This document shows, one piece after another, positions 1 through 6,794 of a DNA stretch of 24,202 nucleotides (position 1 is the first letter of the stretch; every line of letters starts with the position of its first letter). Origin of the DNA: a virus. The notes under the pieces were generated by a model. That model was not told where the DNA came from, made no database searches, and worked only from the letters and a program-made list of their open reading frames with translations. The stretch is from the IMG/VR virus record IMGVR_UViG_3300029448_000431, positions 1 through 24,202 of that record. The stretch is one strand, 5' to 3'. The translations under genes and the position numbers were made by a program.

Positions 1-532
1 TAGTTGATTCAGGGACTATATCTTTTCTTATCTTTTTTAAACCTTGTAATTCTTTGTCTATAGATTTTTCATCTCCATGTGTTAATAATTTAAAAGTTAG
101 TAGAGTTTTTGAATGTGGTAAAGTAAACTCAAATTCATTTATACCTTCTTCTATTAAATCATTAGGGTTTAAATTTTTATCATCTAAAGTAGTTAAATCA
201 ACTGTTATTTTTTCTGTACCATATCTAAATTCATAATCTTTTCCATAACCTAATACACGTGCTGCTATTAATAGTGCATTTTTATCACCAGTAATTAAAT
301 CATTATAATTTATTTTGGATACTATTAGGGATTCTAATAATTTATCTAATACTATTCCTTTTTGGAGATAATTAACATTAGTTAAAATATCTTCTTCTTT
401 GGCAGTCATATATTTCATTTCTATTTTACCAGAAGATAGGGGATTATCCTTAGGATAAATTAATCCTTTAGATGGTAATTCAACAATTTCAGTTGGGAAT
501 TTAAATTTTGATTCTGTAACTTTTTCTTCCAT
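1..532 (-). CDS. gp26: Baseplate hub protein, gp26-type (3' end cut by window edge)
   Basis: This open frame starts at ATG 532-530 and stays open to the left edge, so at least 177 residues are present and the C-terminus is missing. The translation begins MEEKVTESKFKFPTEIVELP, then has a P-S-K-G-x-x-Y-P motif and K-Y-M-T-A-K-E-E-D-I-L-T at about residues 40-51. I associate this motif order with the T4-type baseplate protein family (gp26-like hub subunit, Pfam T4 bacteriophage base plate protein). Such proteins help form the central hub through which the tail tube is anchored. The gene follows gp19 but is separated from it by a terminator and has its own ATATTTAT motif at 560-567. There is no Shine-Dalgarno sequence. 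The family call is from remembered motifs; a different baseplate subunit is possible. Confidence 0.65.
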   Translation of the reverse strand, partial: MEEKVTESKFKFPTEIVELPSKGLIYPKDNPLSSGKIEMKYMTAKEEDILTNVNYLQKGIVLDKLLESLIVSKINYNDLITGDKNALLIAARVLGYGKDYEFRYGTEKITVDLTTLDDKNLNPNDLIEEGINEFEFTLPHSKTLLTFKLLTHGDEKSIDKELQGLKKIRKDIVPEST

Positions 533-559
533 ACTTTAATAACTTATTTTTTTACGGAT

Positions 560-567
560 ATAAATAT
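560..567 (-). promoter_or_regulatory. Putative late promoter motif ATATTTAT before the gp26-type gene
   Basis: The octamer ATATTTAT on the minus strand lies 27 nt upstream of the gp26-type start. It sits directly behind the gp19 terminator, so a new promoter is needed here if the downstream gene is to be transcribed efficiently. It is one of 11 such intergenic copies. Confidence 0.5.
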
Positions 568-570
568 ATA

Positions 571-603
571 AAAAACAAAAATGGTGCCAAAATTGGCACC
601 ATT
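571..603 (-). terminator. Intrinsic terminator after gp19
   Basis: On the minus strand a perfect 10-bp stem, AATGGTGCCA paired with TGGCACCATT around a 4-nt loop (580-603), is followed by a run of TTT-G-TTTTTT. This is a textbook Rho-independent terminator, placed 26 bases past the gp19 stop codon. Confidence 0.9.
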
Positions 604-628
604 CTCAAAGGTATGGAGGGTTGGGTAA

Positions 629-1114
629 TTAAAAGTTTAATATACAATAATCCATTGCAACAGTGATATCTAAGTTGATAGCTGCGTCAGCTGACCAATC
701 ATATTCACCAAATGTAGCAGTTTTACAGTAAGCTCCTTTGATAACCCATTCGCTTACTACATCTCCTACTGGACCTAATATATCTAATGTTAAATCTTTT
801 TTATAGAAATCTGAATATCCATCTCTACCAGTTACACTTTCATGTGCTAATCTAGCCCATTCCATTATAGCTTGAGCTCCTGATGGAGTTACAGGATCAT
901 ATAGACCTAAAGTCATATCATTCCATCTGACTTTTCCTTTCACTTTTCTGTACACGTTCATGTGGTCAAGAATGATTTCACCCGCTTCAAATCCAGGTGC
1001 AGTTACATTTTTAATTAAATATGCTGGAATACCGTCTACATATAGTATAAATCTATTTTGAACTTTTGGTTCAAAGGCGGTAAACATTATTTCGTTAGGG
1101 TCTAATACTGCCAT
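629..1114 (-). CDS. gp19: Tail tube protein gp19
   Basis: The 161-residue product is the right size for the T4 gp19 tail tube family (T4 gp19 is about 163 residues). It opens MAVLDPNEIMFTAFEPKVQN, continues with a predicted beta-strand R-F-I-L-Y-V-D-G-I-P-A-Y-L-I-K and the A-P-G-F turn at about 40, and has the D-I-L-G-P-x-G-D-V-V-S-E-W motif in the second half, all typical of the family. Stacked hexamers of this protein form the rigid inner tube through which DNA passes. It lies directly downstream of the sheath gene gp18, the conserved T4 order. A putative promoter octamer is 15 nt upstream and a strong terminator follows, so it can be made as its own abundant transcript. No Shine-Dalgarno sequence precedes the start. 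Confidence 0.93.
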   Translation of the reverse strand: MAVLDPNEIMFTAFEPKVQNRFILYVDGIPAYLIKNVTAPGFEAGEIILDHMNVYRKVKGKVRWNDMTLGLYDPVTPSGAQAIMEWARLAHESVTGRDGYSDFYKKDLTLDILGPVGDVVSEWVIKGAYCKTATFGEYDWSADAAINLDITVAMDYCILNF

Positions 1115-1129
1115 TTTCTATTGTTTATT

Positions 1130-1137
1130 ATAAATAT
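1130..1137 (-). promoter_or_regulatory. Putative late promoter motif ATATTTAT before gp19
   Basis: ATATTTAT on the minus strand, 15 nt upstream of the gp19 ATG, in the 38-base gap between gp18 and gp19. The flanks are GGCA on the 5' side and AATAAACAA on the 3' side. Confidence 0.5.
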
Positions 1138-1152
1138 TGCCTTTTTTATTTT

Positions 1153-2889
1153 TTAGAATTCAACTCCTGTTGGTGTTACATTAAAGTCTAGTACTATAAA
1201 TTCAGCTGTTTTAGTTGGTTGGATAAATATTTGTCCTACCATTTGATTTCTATCAATAACATCAGCTGTATTATTTGTATCATCCATTACTACTCTATAA
1301 GCAAATAATCCTTGTCTTTGTTGTATAGATTCTAAAAATGGATTTACTTGATTTATAAATCTATTTCTAGTAGCTGCTGTATTTTGCTCAAATAATAATG
1401 TATTTCCAATATCACCAATTACTCTTTTTAGTTCAATTAATAATCTTCTAACATTTACTCTATCTAAAGCAGTTGCTGCAGTTTGTAATGTTTTCTGACC
1501 AAATACTACTGTTCCATTTCCTGGGAATTGAGCTATTGGATTAACTTTTGCTAAGTATAATTTATCTCTATCCGCTGGAGATAATTTTCTTTCAGTTGTA
1601 ATTACACCACCTACACCACCTCTATTAAATCCTGCTGGAGCAAACCATTCAGCACCTAATCTATCATTTGTAGCATAAACTCCTGGTATTACTGTTGAAG
1701 CTGGTACAAAAACTAATTTACCAGTTTCAATTCCTAGTACTTGAACCCATGGCCAATAAGTAGCAGCATAACTTGAATCAACTGTTGTTGCTGAAGTTAC
1801 TGCTTGGTTTAATGTTGAACCATAATTTCTAGTATCAATTATTGCTATAGCATCACCTCTTTGTGTAACACAATCAATTGCGGCATTTGTAGCAACTGAA
1901 CCATTATGAATTGTTACACCTGGTATAGCTAGTATTTCAAAATCATACTCATCAGTATTTTGTAATAAATTTAATGATGCTGTATAATAAGCTGCTTCTA
2001 ATCCTTGAATGGAAGAAACATCTATTTCATCATACATTTTTAATCTTGTATTTCCATTAGCACCTTTTCCAAATACGCTACCTGCTCCTCCTGTAAATGC
2101 TCCTTGATTTGAACCACTACCTATTTGAGGTAATGATGAAGTAAGTGCTGCTTTAAAGTTACCATCACTATCTAAATAATCTAATGTTGGTTGGCCTACT
2201 GAAGATACTCTTACGAAACGGCTGTTATTAGAGTAAGATCCAGTAATTTGTATGTATCTATTTCCATCACCATCAGTATCAAAATTTCGTCTTTGGTTAC
2301 CAATTACTTGTTCTATGTAATTTGTTGAGTTAGGATCTAATGATAAATCTGTAAAAGATTCTAATATTGTTTTTCTACTTGTAGTATCATCCCCTCTTCT
2401 AATTAATAGGTTAAATGTACCACTTCCTGAATCAACATTTGCAATTTCATATCTTATATTTTCTGATGAACCACTTACTAATGAACCACTTGTAGATACA
2501 CTACCTGAGTTGTTCATTATATCACCTTCAGATAAGGTTTCTAATGTAAATGATGCAGAATCAGCATGCATAAGTGCTCTTACCTCCGCACTTGCAGGTG
2601 TATATGAAGCTGATACAATTCTAGTAACAATTGCAGTTTCACCTCCTTGTTGGAAATAGTTATTAATTGAAATATTCGTTAAATATTCATATTTTATACT
2701 TGCGCTTGTAAATGATCCACCAAACTTATTTACGTAATCACTATATGAAGTAACTACTGTTGGGACATTTACTGGACCTTTTACTGTAGGTCCTAGCACT
2801 GCTAGTCCTGCTACTACAGGTCCTTGAGTAACAAGTGATTGGTCGTTTTCACGTGTTAATACTCCTGGGGATAATAGTGTTTCAGCCAT
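1153..2889 (-). CDS. gp18: Contractile tail sheath protein gp18
   Basis: The 578-residue product begins MAETLLSPGVLTRENDQS, the usual N-terminus of T4-type sheath proteins, followed by the G-P-V-x-x-P-x-x-V-T-S-Y-x-D-Y-x-x-x-F-G motif at about residues 37-58. The C-terminal part carries the strongly conserved domain: F-G-Q-K-T-L-Q near 460, R-V-N-V-R-R-L-L-I-E-L, and a final P-T-K-T-A-E-F-I-V-L-D-F-x-V-T-P-T-G-V-E-F. It is shorter than T4 gp18 (about 659 residues), mainly in the variable outer domains. Sheath subunits surround the gp19 tube and contract to drive it through the envelope. The gene is immediately upstream of gp19. A promoter octamer is 23 nt upstream of the ATG and the leader is A/T only. 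Confidence 0.95.
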   Translation of the reverse strand: MAETLLSPGVLTRENDQSLVTQGPVVAGLAVLGPTVKGPVNVPTVVTSYSDYVNKFGGSFTSASIKYEYLTNISINNYFQQGGETAIVTRIVSASYTPASAEVRALMHADSASFTLETLSEGDIMNNSGSVSTSGSLVSGSSENIRYEIANVDSGSGTFNLLIRRGDDTTSRKTILESFTDLSLDPNSTNYIEQVIGNQRRNFDTDGDGNRYIQITGSYSNNSRFVRVSSVGQPTLDYLDSDGNFKAALTSSLPQIGSGSNQGAFTGGAGSVFGKGANGNTRLKMYDEIDVSSIQGLEAAYYTASLNLLQNTDEYDFEILAIPGVTIHNGSVATNAAIDCVTQRGDAIAIIDTRNYGSTLNQAVTSATTVDSSYAATYWPWVQVLGIETGKLVFVPASTVIPGVYATNDRLGAEWFAPAGFNRGGVGGVITTERKLSPADRDKLYLAKVNPIAQFPGNGTVVFGQKTLQTAATALDRVNVRRLLIELKRVIGDIGNTLLFEQNTAATRNRFINQVNPFLESIQQRQGLFAYRVVMDDTNNTADVIDRNQMVGQIFIQPTKTAEFIVLDFNVTPTGVEF

Positions 2890-2912
2890 TTTAATATTTT
2901 ATTTTATCAATA

Positions 2913-2920
2913 ATAAATAT
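2913..2920 (-). promoter_or_regulatory. Putative late promoter motif ATATTTAT before gp18
   Basis: ATATTTAT on the minus strand, preceded by TTAT and followed by TATTGATAA, 23 nt upstream of the gp18 start. It lies in the 51-base gap between the small coiled-coil gene and gp18. Confidence 0.5.
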
Positions 2921-2940
2921 ATAAGAGAGTTTTAAAAATA

Positions 2941-3198
2941 TTATTCACTATTGGTTATTGCACCTGTTTTTAAATCAATTGATGCATCACCATATTTTTC
3001 TTTTAATTTATCTCCTATTTCTTTTTCTTCTAGAAGAAGTTGTTTATATCTTGTTTCTAAAACTTCTTCTTCTTCATTAATATTTAATTTTCTTAATGCT
3101 AATTGTCCTAATTGATAGGTTATAACATTAATATTTTGTTGGAAATTTTCTAATTCCTTTAACTCCTCGTCTGTTACCTTTGTTTCTTTAATTGCCAT
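2941..3198 (-). CDS. Small coiled-coil protein of unknown function
   Basis: The 85-residue product (MAIKETKVTDEELKELENFQ at the start) is predicted to be almost entirely helical. It has heptad-like spacing of Leu/Ile through about residues 12-68 and an acidic run of five Glu-rich positions near 43. It ends in a short tail, K-Y-G-D-A-S-I-D-L-K-T-G-A-I-T, which resembles the ends of small coiled-coil ORFs often seen in marine T4-like phages. No enzyme motif is visible. It stands between the fibre cassette and gp18, with its own terminator-then-promoter junction upstream, and could be a structural accessory or assembly chaperone; that is a guess from position only. Confidence 0.75.
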   Translation of the reverse strand: MAIKETKVTDEELKELENFQQNINVITYQLGQLALRKLNINEEEEVLETRYKQLLLEEKEIGDKLKEKYGDASIDLKTGAITNSE

Positions 3199-3215
3199 AA
3201 CGTTTTTATTTATAT

Positions 3216-3223
3216 ATAAATAT
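3216..3223 (-). promoter_or_regulatory. Putative late promoter motif ATATTTAT before the coiled-coil gene
   Basis: ATATTTAT on the minus strand, 17 nt upstream of the ATG at 3198. It follows the terminator at 3236-3271, the same terminator-then-motif arrangement seen at 560-603 and 19627-19666. Confidence 0.5.
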
Positions 3224-3235
3224 TTAATTTGTATA

Positions 3236-3271
3236 TGAAAACAAAAAAGAGAACAAATGTTCTCCTTTTTT
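3236..3271 (-). terminator. Intrinsic terminator after the cupredoxin/S74 fibre gene
   Basis: On the minus strand, GAGAACA pairs with TGTTCTC (arms at 3258-3264 and 3249-3255), extended outward by a G-T and several A-T pairs, and is followed by TTTTTTGTTTTC. It begins some 20 bases past the stop codon of the fibre gene. The A-rich other side means it could also work on the plus strand, but no gene there needs it. Confidence 0.82.
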
Positions 3272-3292
3272 AACTAAAATTAAATAACTATA

Positions 3293-5800
3293 TTATTTAT
3301 TTTCTAAAGTTTTAACTCTATCAGATAATTCTTTTACTGCTTGGATTAATACTGCTGTTAATTTATCATACTTAATTGCTTTATATCCATTTTCTCTATC
3401 TGATACTATTTCAGGTAATACTTTTTCTACTTCTTGTGCTATTACACCTATATCTTTCATATCACCATACACGTGAATATCTTCCATAGGAATCCAATTA
3501 TAAGTATATCCTGTTATTTGTTCTACTTTTTCAACTGCACTTCCAATTGGTTCTAAGTTTTCCTTTAATCTTTCATCTGAAGAAGCAAATGCTACAACAT
3601 CATTAGTGGCTAATATAGCTCCTGCAACTCCTGAAGGGGCAACATTAATACCTAAACTTTTAAACCTACCATCATCACTTGAACTCACTGCACCAATTAT
3701 ATTTGTACTACCAGTAATACTTACGGATCCAGATAACATGCTACTACCTGTTACATTAAATGATCCTGTTTGGAAAATACTACCCGTTAATGCAGTACTT
3801 CCAGACATTCTAAGTCCTATTGCAGAACTACCTGTTATTGTTAATGAACCTGATAGAAGAGTAGAACCTGTAATTTGTGTACTACCACTTTGTAGTAAAC
3901 TACCAGATGATACAATACTACCACTATGTAATAAACTTCCTGTTAAAGCTGTACTACCACTAACTCTTATTGCTAGAGCTGAACTTCCTGTTACTAATAA
4001 TGAACCTGATATAGCTCCAGATCCTGAAATGGAAAGGTTACGTACATTACTTGCTAAATCTGCAAAAGATGCTGTAACTGTTGGTGCTAAACCATTAGCT
4101 CTAGTAGCAACTGAGGCTGTTTGTGCTAATACTGCTGTTGATGATGAAATTGCCGATACTGCAGTTATATTAGAACCATCACCTTGATAAGAACCACTAA
4201 ATGAACCACTAGTTATACCACCTAATACATCTACTATTTGAGCCCTATTACCCATTCCATTACCATGAGTTGTACAATAATATCTTAAAGATGCAGATGT
4301 TGCAAAATTAACATCAAAATCTACATATGCACCTGTATTACCTGCAGTTCCAACTGTAGTTACACCTACTGCATAAGAAGTATCATCTAATAATCTAAAT
4401 GCAAATGGGTGACCATCATTAGTCGCATCAGATAAATCAAATCTATATAATTCTCCTCTATTAAGGGATAGAGTTGGAGCAGTTACTCCATTAAATGCAT
4501 ATTTGTTTCCTCCATCATTAACTACTGTTACGGGAATTACATTTGATGTTACTGCTTCATCTGCTTTATCTGCATAACTTGCCGTTACCGTAGGAGCTAA
4601 ACCATTAGCTCTTGTTGCAACCGAAGCTGTTTGAGCTAATACTGCAGTTGATGCAGATGTAGCTGTTACTGTTGGTGCTAAGTCATTTGCTCTGCCAGCA
4701 ACTGAGGCAGTTTGGGCTGCAATAGCTGTTGATGCTGAAGTAGCAGTTACTGTAGGAGCCAAATCATTTGCTCTACCAGCAACAGAAGCTGTTTGGGCTA
4801 ATATCGCCGTTGATGCAGATGCAGCTGTAGCCGCTGGGCTTAAAGTAGTTGCTCTTGCAGCAACAGAGGCTGATTGAATCGAACCTGAAGCTACTACACC
4901 TGTTAATAATGTACCATCTCCTTGGAATGAACCACTAAATCCTCCTACACTGGCTGATATATTACCTATAACAGTCATACTACCTGTTTGTAGTAAACTA
5001 CCTGTAATTTGTTGAATATCAGCTGCTTTATCACCAAAGATATTTGATCCAGATGTTATTATAGTAGAAGCGGATTCAAATACTTGTAATACAAAACTAC
5101 CCGTTTGAGCAGAAATGCTTGTCAACCCTGTTAATGAAGCTGCCGTAGCTCCTAAATCTACTTCTGTTGAACCTATAGTAACACTATCATTTGCTAATTT
5201 AGCATTTGTTACATTACTATTTAATATTTTAGCTGTAATAACTGCATCTGTTGCAATTTTTGTAGCAGTTATGTTACCATCATGTACCGTGCCTGCTACG
5301 TCTGCAAATGAAGCTGTAGCTTGTGCACTTAAAGTAGTTGCTCTTGCAGCTACTGAAGCTGAAGTGGCAGTTACTGTAGGTGCTAATGCGTTTGCTCTTG
5401 TAGCAACAGAGGCTGTTTGTGCTGCAATAGCAGTTGAAGCAGAAGTTGCTGTAACTGTTGGTGCTAAGCCATTTGCTCTTGTAGCCACTGAGGCTGTTTG
5501 TGCTAATACTGCAGTTGAAGCAGATGCTGCTGTTGCCGTAGAGGCTAAAGTATTTGCTCTAGTAGCAACGGATGATGTTTGAGCAGTTGTAGCTATAGAA
5601 GAAGATGTTGTTGTATCAGCAAATGAAGCTGTAACTGTTGGTGCTAAACCATTAGCTCTAGTTGCAACTGAAGCTGAACCAGCTGTCATTGATGCTGTTA
5701 CACTGTTTACTACATAGGAGCTACTTAAAAAAGTAAAGTTTTCATCCATCTCTGAGATGGTAAGTTTTCTACCTAAACCTGATCTTAAAGTAATTGCCAT
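3293..5800 (-). CDS. Large tail fibre/adhesin: 27-residue repeats, cupredoxin-like insert, beta repeats and S74 chaperone
   Basis: The 835-residue product has several modules. Residues 1-35 form an N-terminal segment (MAITLRSGLG start). Residues 38-170 and 305-412 are Ala/Ser/Thr-rich repeats of about 27 residues around S-V-A-T-R-A-N-G-L-A-P-T-V-T-A. Residues 285-300 and 532-547 carry the G-S-F-x-G-D-G-S-x-L/I-T fibre motif. Residues 420-527 resemble a cupredoxin, with possible ligands H464, C509, H512 and M516. Residues 593-702 hold beta repeats of about 12 residues (GSTALTGSLLHS type). Residues 738-835 are a peptidase S74 intramolecular chaperone with S741-D-E-R-L-K and the D-I-G-V-I-A-Q-E-V-E-K motif. 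S74 domains trimerise fibres and then cut themselves off. The likely role is a trimeric receptor-binding fibre. A promoter octamer lies 18 nt upstream and a terminator follows. Confidence 0.88.
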   Translation of the reverse strand: MAITLRSGLGRKLTISEMDENFTFLSSSYVVNSVTASMTAGSASVATRANGLAPTVTASFADTTTSSSIATTAQTSSVATRANTLASTATAASASTAVLAQTASVATRANGLAPTVTATSASTAIAAQTASVATRANALAPTVTATSASVAARATTLSAQATASFADVAGTVHDGNITATKIATDAVITAKILNSNVTNAKLANDSVTIGSTEVDLGATAASLTGLTSISAQTGSFVLQVFESASTIITSGSNIFGDKAADIQQITGSLLQTGSMTVIGNISASVGGFSGSFQGDGTLLTGVVASGSIQSASVAARATTLSPAATAASASTAILAQTASVAGRANDLAPTVTATSASTAIAAQTASVAGRANDLAPTVTATSASTAVLAQTASVATRANGLAPTVTASYADKADEAVTSNVIPVTVVNDGGNKYAFNGVTAPTLSLNRGELYRFDLSDATNDGHPFAFRLLDDTSYAVGVTTVGTAGNTGAYVDFDVNFATSASLRYYCTTHGNGMGNRAQIVDVLGGITSGSFSGSYQGDGSNITAVSAISSSTAVLAQTASVATRANGLAPTVTASFADLASNVRNLSISGSGAISGSLLVTGSSALAIRVSGSTALTGSLLHSGSIVSSGSLLQSGSTQITGSTLLSGSLTITGSSAIGLRMSGSTALTGSIFQTGSFNVTGSSMLSGSVSITGSTNIIGAVSSSDDGRFKSLGINVAPSGVAGAILATNDVVAFASSDERLKENLEPIGSAVEKVEQITGYTYNWIPMEDIHVYGDMKDIGVIAQEVEKVLPEIVSDRENGYKAIKYDKLTAVLIQAVKELSDRVKTLENK
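3695..4024 (-). repeat. 12-residue beta-type repeats in the cupredoxin/S74 fibre
   Basis: This stretch encodes residues 593-702 of the fibre, built from units close to G-S-T-A-L-T-G-S-L-L-H-S, with Gly-Ser at the start and middle of each unit and aliphatic residues between. The pattern fits short strands separated by Gly/Ser turns, as in a trimeric beta-helix shaft. The same unit occurs in the other S74 fibre at 8541-9314. Confidence 0.75.
4220..4543 (-). other. Cupredoxin-like domain inside the fibre gene
   Basis: This encodes residues 420-527 of the 835-residue fibre. It has an all-beta profile with A-P-T-L-S-L-N-R-G-E-L-Y-R-F-D, then N-D-G-H-P-F-A-F, then Y-Y-C-T-T-H-G-N-G-M-G. The order His ... 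Cys-x2-His-x3-Met is close to a type 1 copper site (plastocyanin has His ... Cys-x2-His-x4-Met). I have seen this type of domain in marine phage fibres. Copper binding is inferred only; the fold could be kept without metal. Confidence 0.6.
4565..4888 (-). repeat. 27-residue (81-bp) tandem repeats in the fibre gene
   Basis: Encodes residues 305-412, where the S-V-A-x-R-A-N-x-L-A-P-T-V-T-A block recurs at residues 339, 366 and 393, exactly 27 residues apart, with a degenerate copy at 312. A second array of the same unit occupies 5291-5689. The copies differ at many third codon positions, so the array is not freshly expanded. Confidence 0.75.
5291..5689 (-). repeat. Second array of 27-residue repeats in the fibre gene
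   Basis: Encodes residues 38-170, with S-V-A-T-R-A-N blocks starting near 44, 77, 104 and 131 and a variant S-V-A-A-R-A-T-T-L at 149. Related single units occur in the fibres at 6795-7772, 12613-14301 and 14311-16614. Confidence 0.7.
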
Positions 5801-5818
5801 AGTTAATTAATATATGTT

Positions 5819-5826
5819 ATAAATAT
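5819..5826 (-). promoter_or_regulatory. Putative late promoter motif ATATTTAT before the 835-residue fibre
   Basis: ATATTTAT on the minus strand, 18 nt upstream of the fibre ATG, inside a gap of only 28 bases between two fibre genes. Its presence in so short a gap argues for selection. Confidence 0.5.
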
Positions 5827-5828
5827 TG

Positions 5829-6455
5829 TTAAGTTATTCTAATTTTAATATCGTTTCCATTTCTGTATAACCCTCCTAAAGGAACTCCACCATCTGCAGC
5901 ATTTGTATCGTTTGTAAAGTTAAGACTTTCAGATACTTTAGTTAATATAACTGCCCCCGCAGATTGTTTTACTTGTCCTATTATATCTGCTCCACCTTCT
6001 ATGATAGCTGATCCCGTTGTAATTAATGCTATACCTCCTATATAATCTTCAACATAATTGTCAATATAATCATTTATAGAATTAATTCTTAATTGGTCAG
6101 TACTTATATCTCCCTGGAATGAACCTGAAACTGAACCTGATAAGTTTAATGCAGTTATAGAACCACTAAATATAGCATTATCACTAACTATTAAAGCATT
6201 TCCTCCAAATAAATAGTCATTTACATAAGTGTCATCTACATAATCATTTCCTGGAGAATCTAATGTTAAGTCACCTAAAACTGAAGCGGATCCAGTAAAT
6301 GGGAAAGGATTTATACCCGTTAAATCCGAACCATCACCACTATATGAACCTGTAAATGAACCTGTAAGTGAAGAACCAGTTATTTGGTTATCAACTGATA
6401 AAGAGGATAGAGTAGCATTAGAGCCACTAGTAATAAGTTTTTTCCAACTAGGCAT
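5829..6455 (-). CDS. Short tail fibre-type protein (MPSWKK family, copy 1)
   Basis: The 208-residue product starts MPSWKKLITSGSNATLSSLS, nearly the same N-terminus as the fibre at 6795-7772, so the two probably attach to the same partner. Residues 30-50 carry the G-S-F-T-G-S-Y-S-G-D-G-S-D-L-T-G fibre motif. The middle has two D-Y-x-x-x-x-Y/V-x-x-D-Y segments (about residues 75-85 and 130-140), possibly strand-turn repeats. The end, G-G-V-P-L-G-G-L-Y-R-N-G-N-D-I-K-I-R-I, matches a C-terminal cap that I recognise from marine phage fibres. The role is most likely an accessory or alternative receptor-binding fibre. Its leader is unusually long (65 nt from the promoter octamer) and GC-rich. Confidence 0.75.
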   Translation of the reverse strand: MPSWKKLITSGSNATLSSLSVDNQITGSSLTGSFTGSYSGDGSDLTGINPFPFTGSASVLGDLTLDSPGNDYVDDTYVNDYLFGGNALIVSDNAIFSGSITALNLSGSVSGSFQGDISTDQLRINSINDYIDNYVEDYIGGIALITTGSAIIEGGADIIGQVKQSAGAVILTKVSESLNFTNDTNAADGGVPLGGLYRNGNDIKIRIT

Positions 6456-6520
6456 ATAATTTATTATGGTTGGTTACAGGATTGCCTGCCCACTTCCCTT
6501 AAGGGCCGATAATATCAAGT
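6456..6520 (-). promoter_or_regulatory. GC-rich, possibly structured 5' leader of the short fibre gene
   Basis: Between the promoter octamer and the ATG lies a 65-base leader that is far richer in G and C than anything nearby. On the minus strand it holds the palindrome CCCTTAAGGG, a CAGG-CAAT-CCTG hairpin, and GCCC and GGGC segments that could pair instead of the palindrome. The alternatives suggest a switchable RNA structure or a protein site. I recognise no known riboswitch class. Confidence 0.35.
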
Positions 6521-6528
6521 ATAAATAT
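6521..6528 (-). promoter_or_regulatory. Putative late promoter motif ATATTTAT with a long leader
   Basis: ATATTTAT on the minus strand, 65 nt upstream of the ATG at 6455. With the scaffold gene copy at 22668 it is one of two copies with a long leader. Confidence 0.45.
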
Positions 6529-6559
6529 TTTAAATTTATGGAGGAGAAGTAAAATATAT

Positions 6560-6778
6560 CTATTCATTCTCTTGTAGAGATAAATAAGCTTCTTGGAGTT
6601 TCCAAGTTAGTTTAAAAACCAATTCAATATCTTTTCCTTCAAATGAAGAATTTTTAATCATTTTTAAAAGAACTCGTAATTCTGCCTTATCTAAAAGCAA
6701 ATCCTGAGGTAATTCTGCATTATCAATTACCTTACTTTTTCCCTCTTTTACTTCTATTTTGCTTGCAATAAAACCCAA
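6560..6778 (-). CDS. Small conserved-type hypothetical protein, TTG start
   Basis: The 72-residue product is charged and predicted helical (L-L-L-D-K-A-E-L-R-V-L-L-K-M-I-K near residues 26-41, then S-S-F-E-G-K-D-I-E-L-V-F-K-L). I do not recognise a function, although small ORFs of this style are common between structural genes of marine T4-like phages. The frame opens with TTG at 6778-6776; an in-frame TAA lies 9 bases upstream of it and the first ATG would remove over half the protein, so TTG is the best start. It begins 16 bases after the stop of the 325-residue fibre, without its own promoter motif, so it is probably co-transcribed with that gene. It might be a fibre-assembly chaperone, but only position suggests this. 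Confidence 0.6.
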   Translation of the reverse strand: MGFIASKIEVKEGKSKVIDNAELPQDLLLDKAELRVLLKMIKNSSFEGKDIELVFKLTWKLQEAYLSLQENE

Positions 6779-6794
6779 AACTATTTAAAATTTA

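Noticed and set aside
54-236. Small plus-strand ORF near the left edge
   Set aside because: It is opposite the gp26-type gene, whose frame has a conserved motif order; the ORF has no recognisable features.
560-567. T4-type late promoters TATAAATA read on the plus strand
   Set aside because: The octamer is exact on the plus strand in six places, but no plus-strand genes follow, and its position after minus-strand terminators and before minus-strand starts favours minus-strand use. Bidirectional activity is not excluded.
3606-4187. Plus-strand ORFs opposite the S74 fibres (also 5115-5582, 7159-7815, 8269-9015)
   Set aside because: Their residues mirror the G-S and A-S-T repeats on the minus strand; the minus-strand frames contain recognised domains.
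6477-6505. CCCTTAAGGG palindrome and CAGG/CCTG hairpin as a terminator
   Set aside because: No T-run follows, and they lie between the promoter motif and the start codon.
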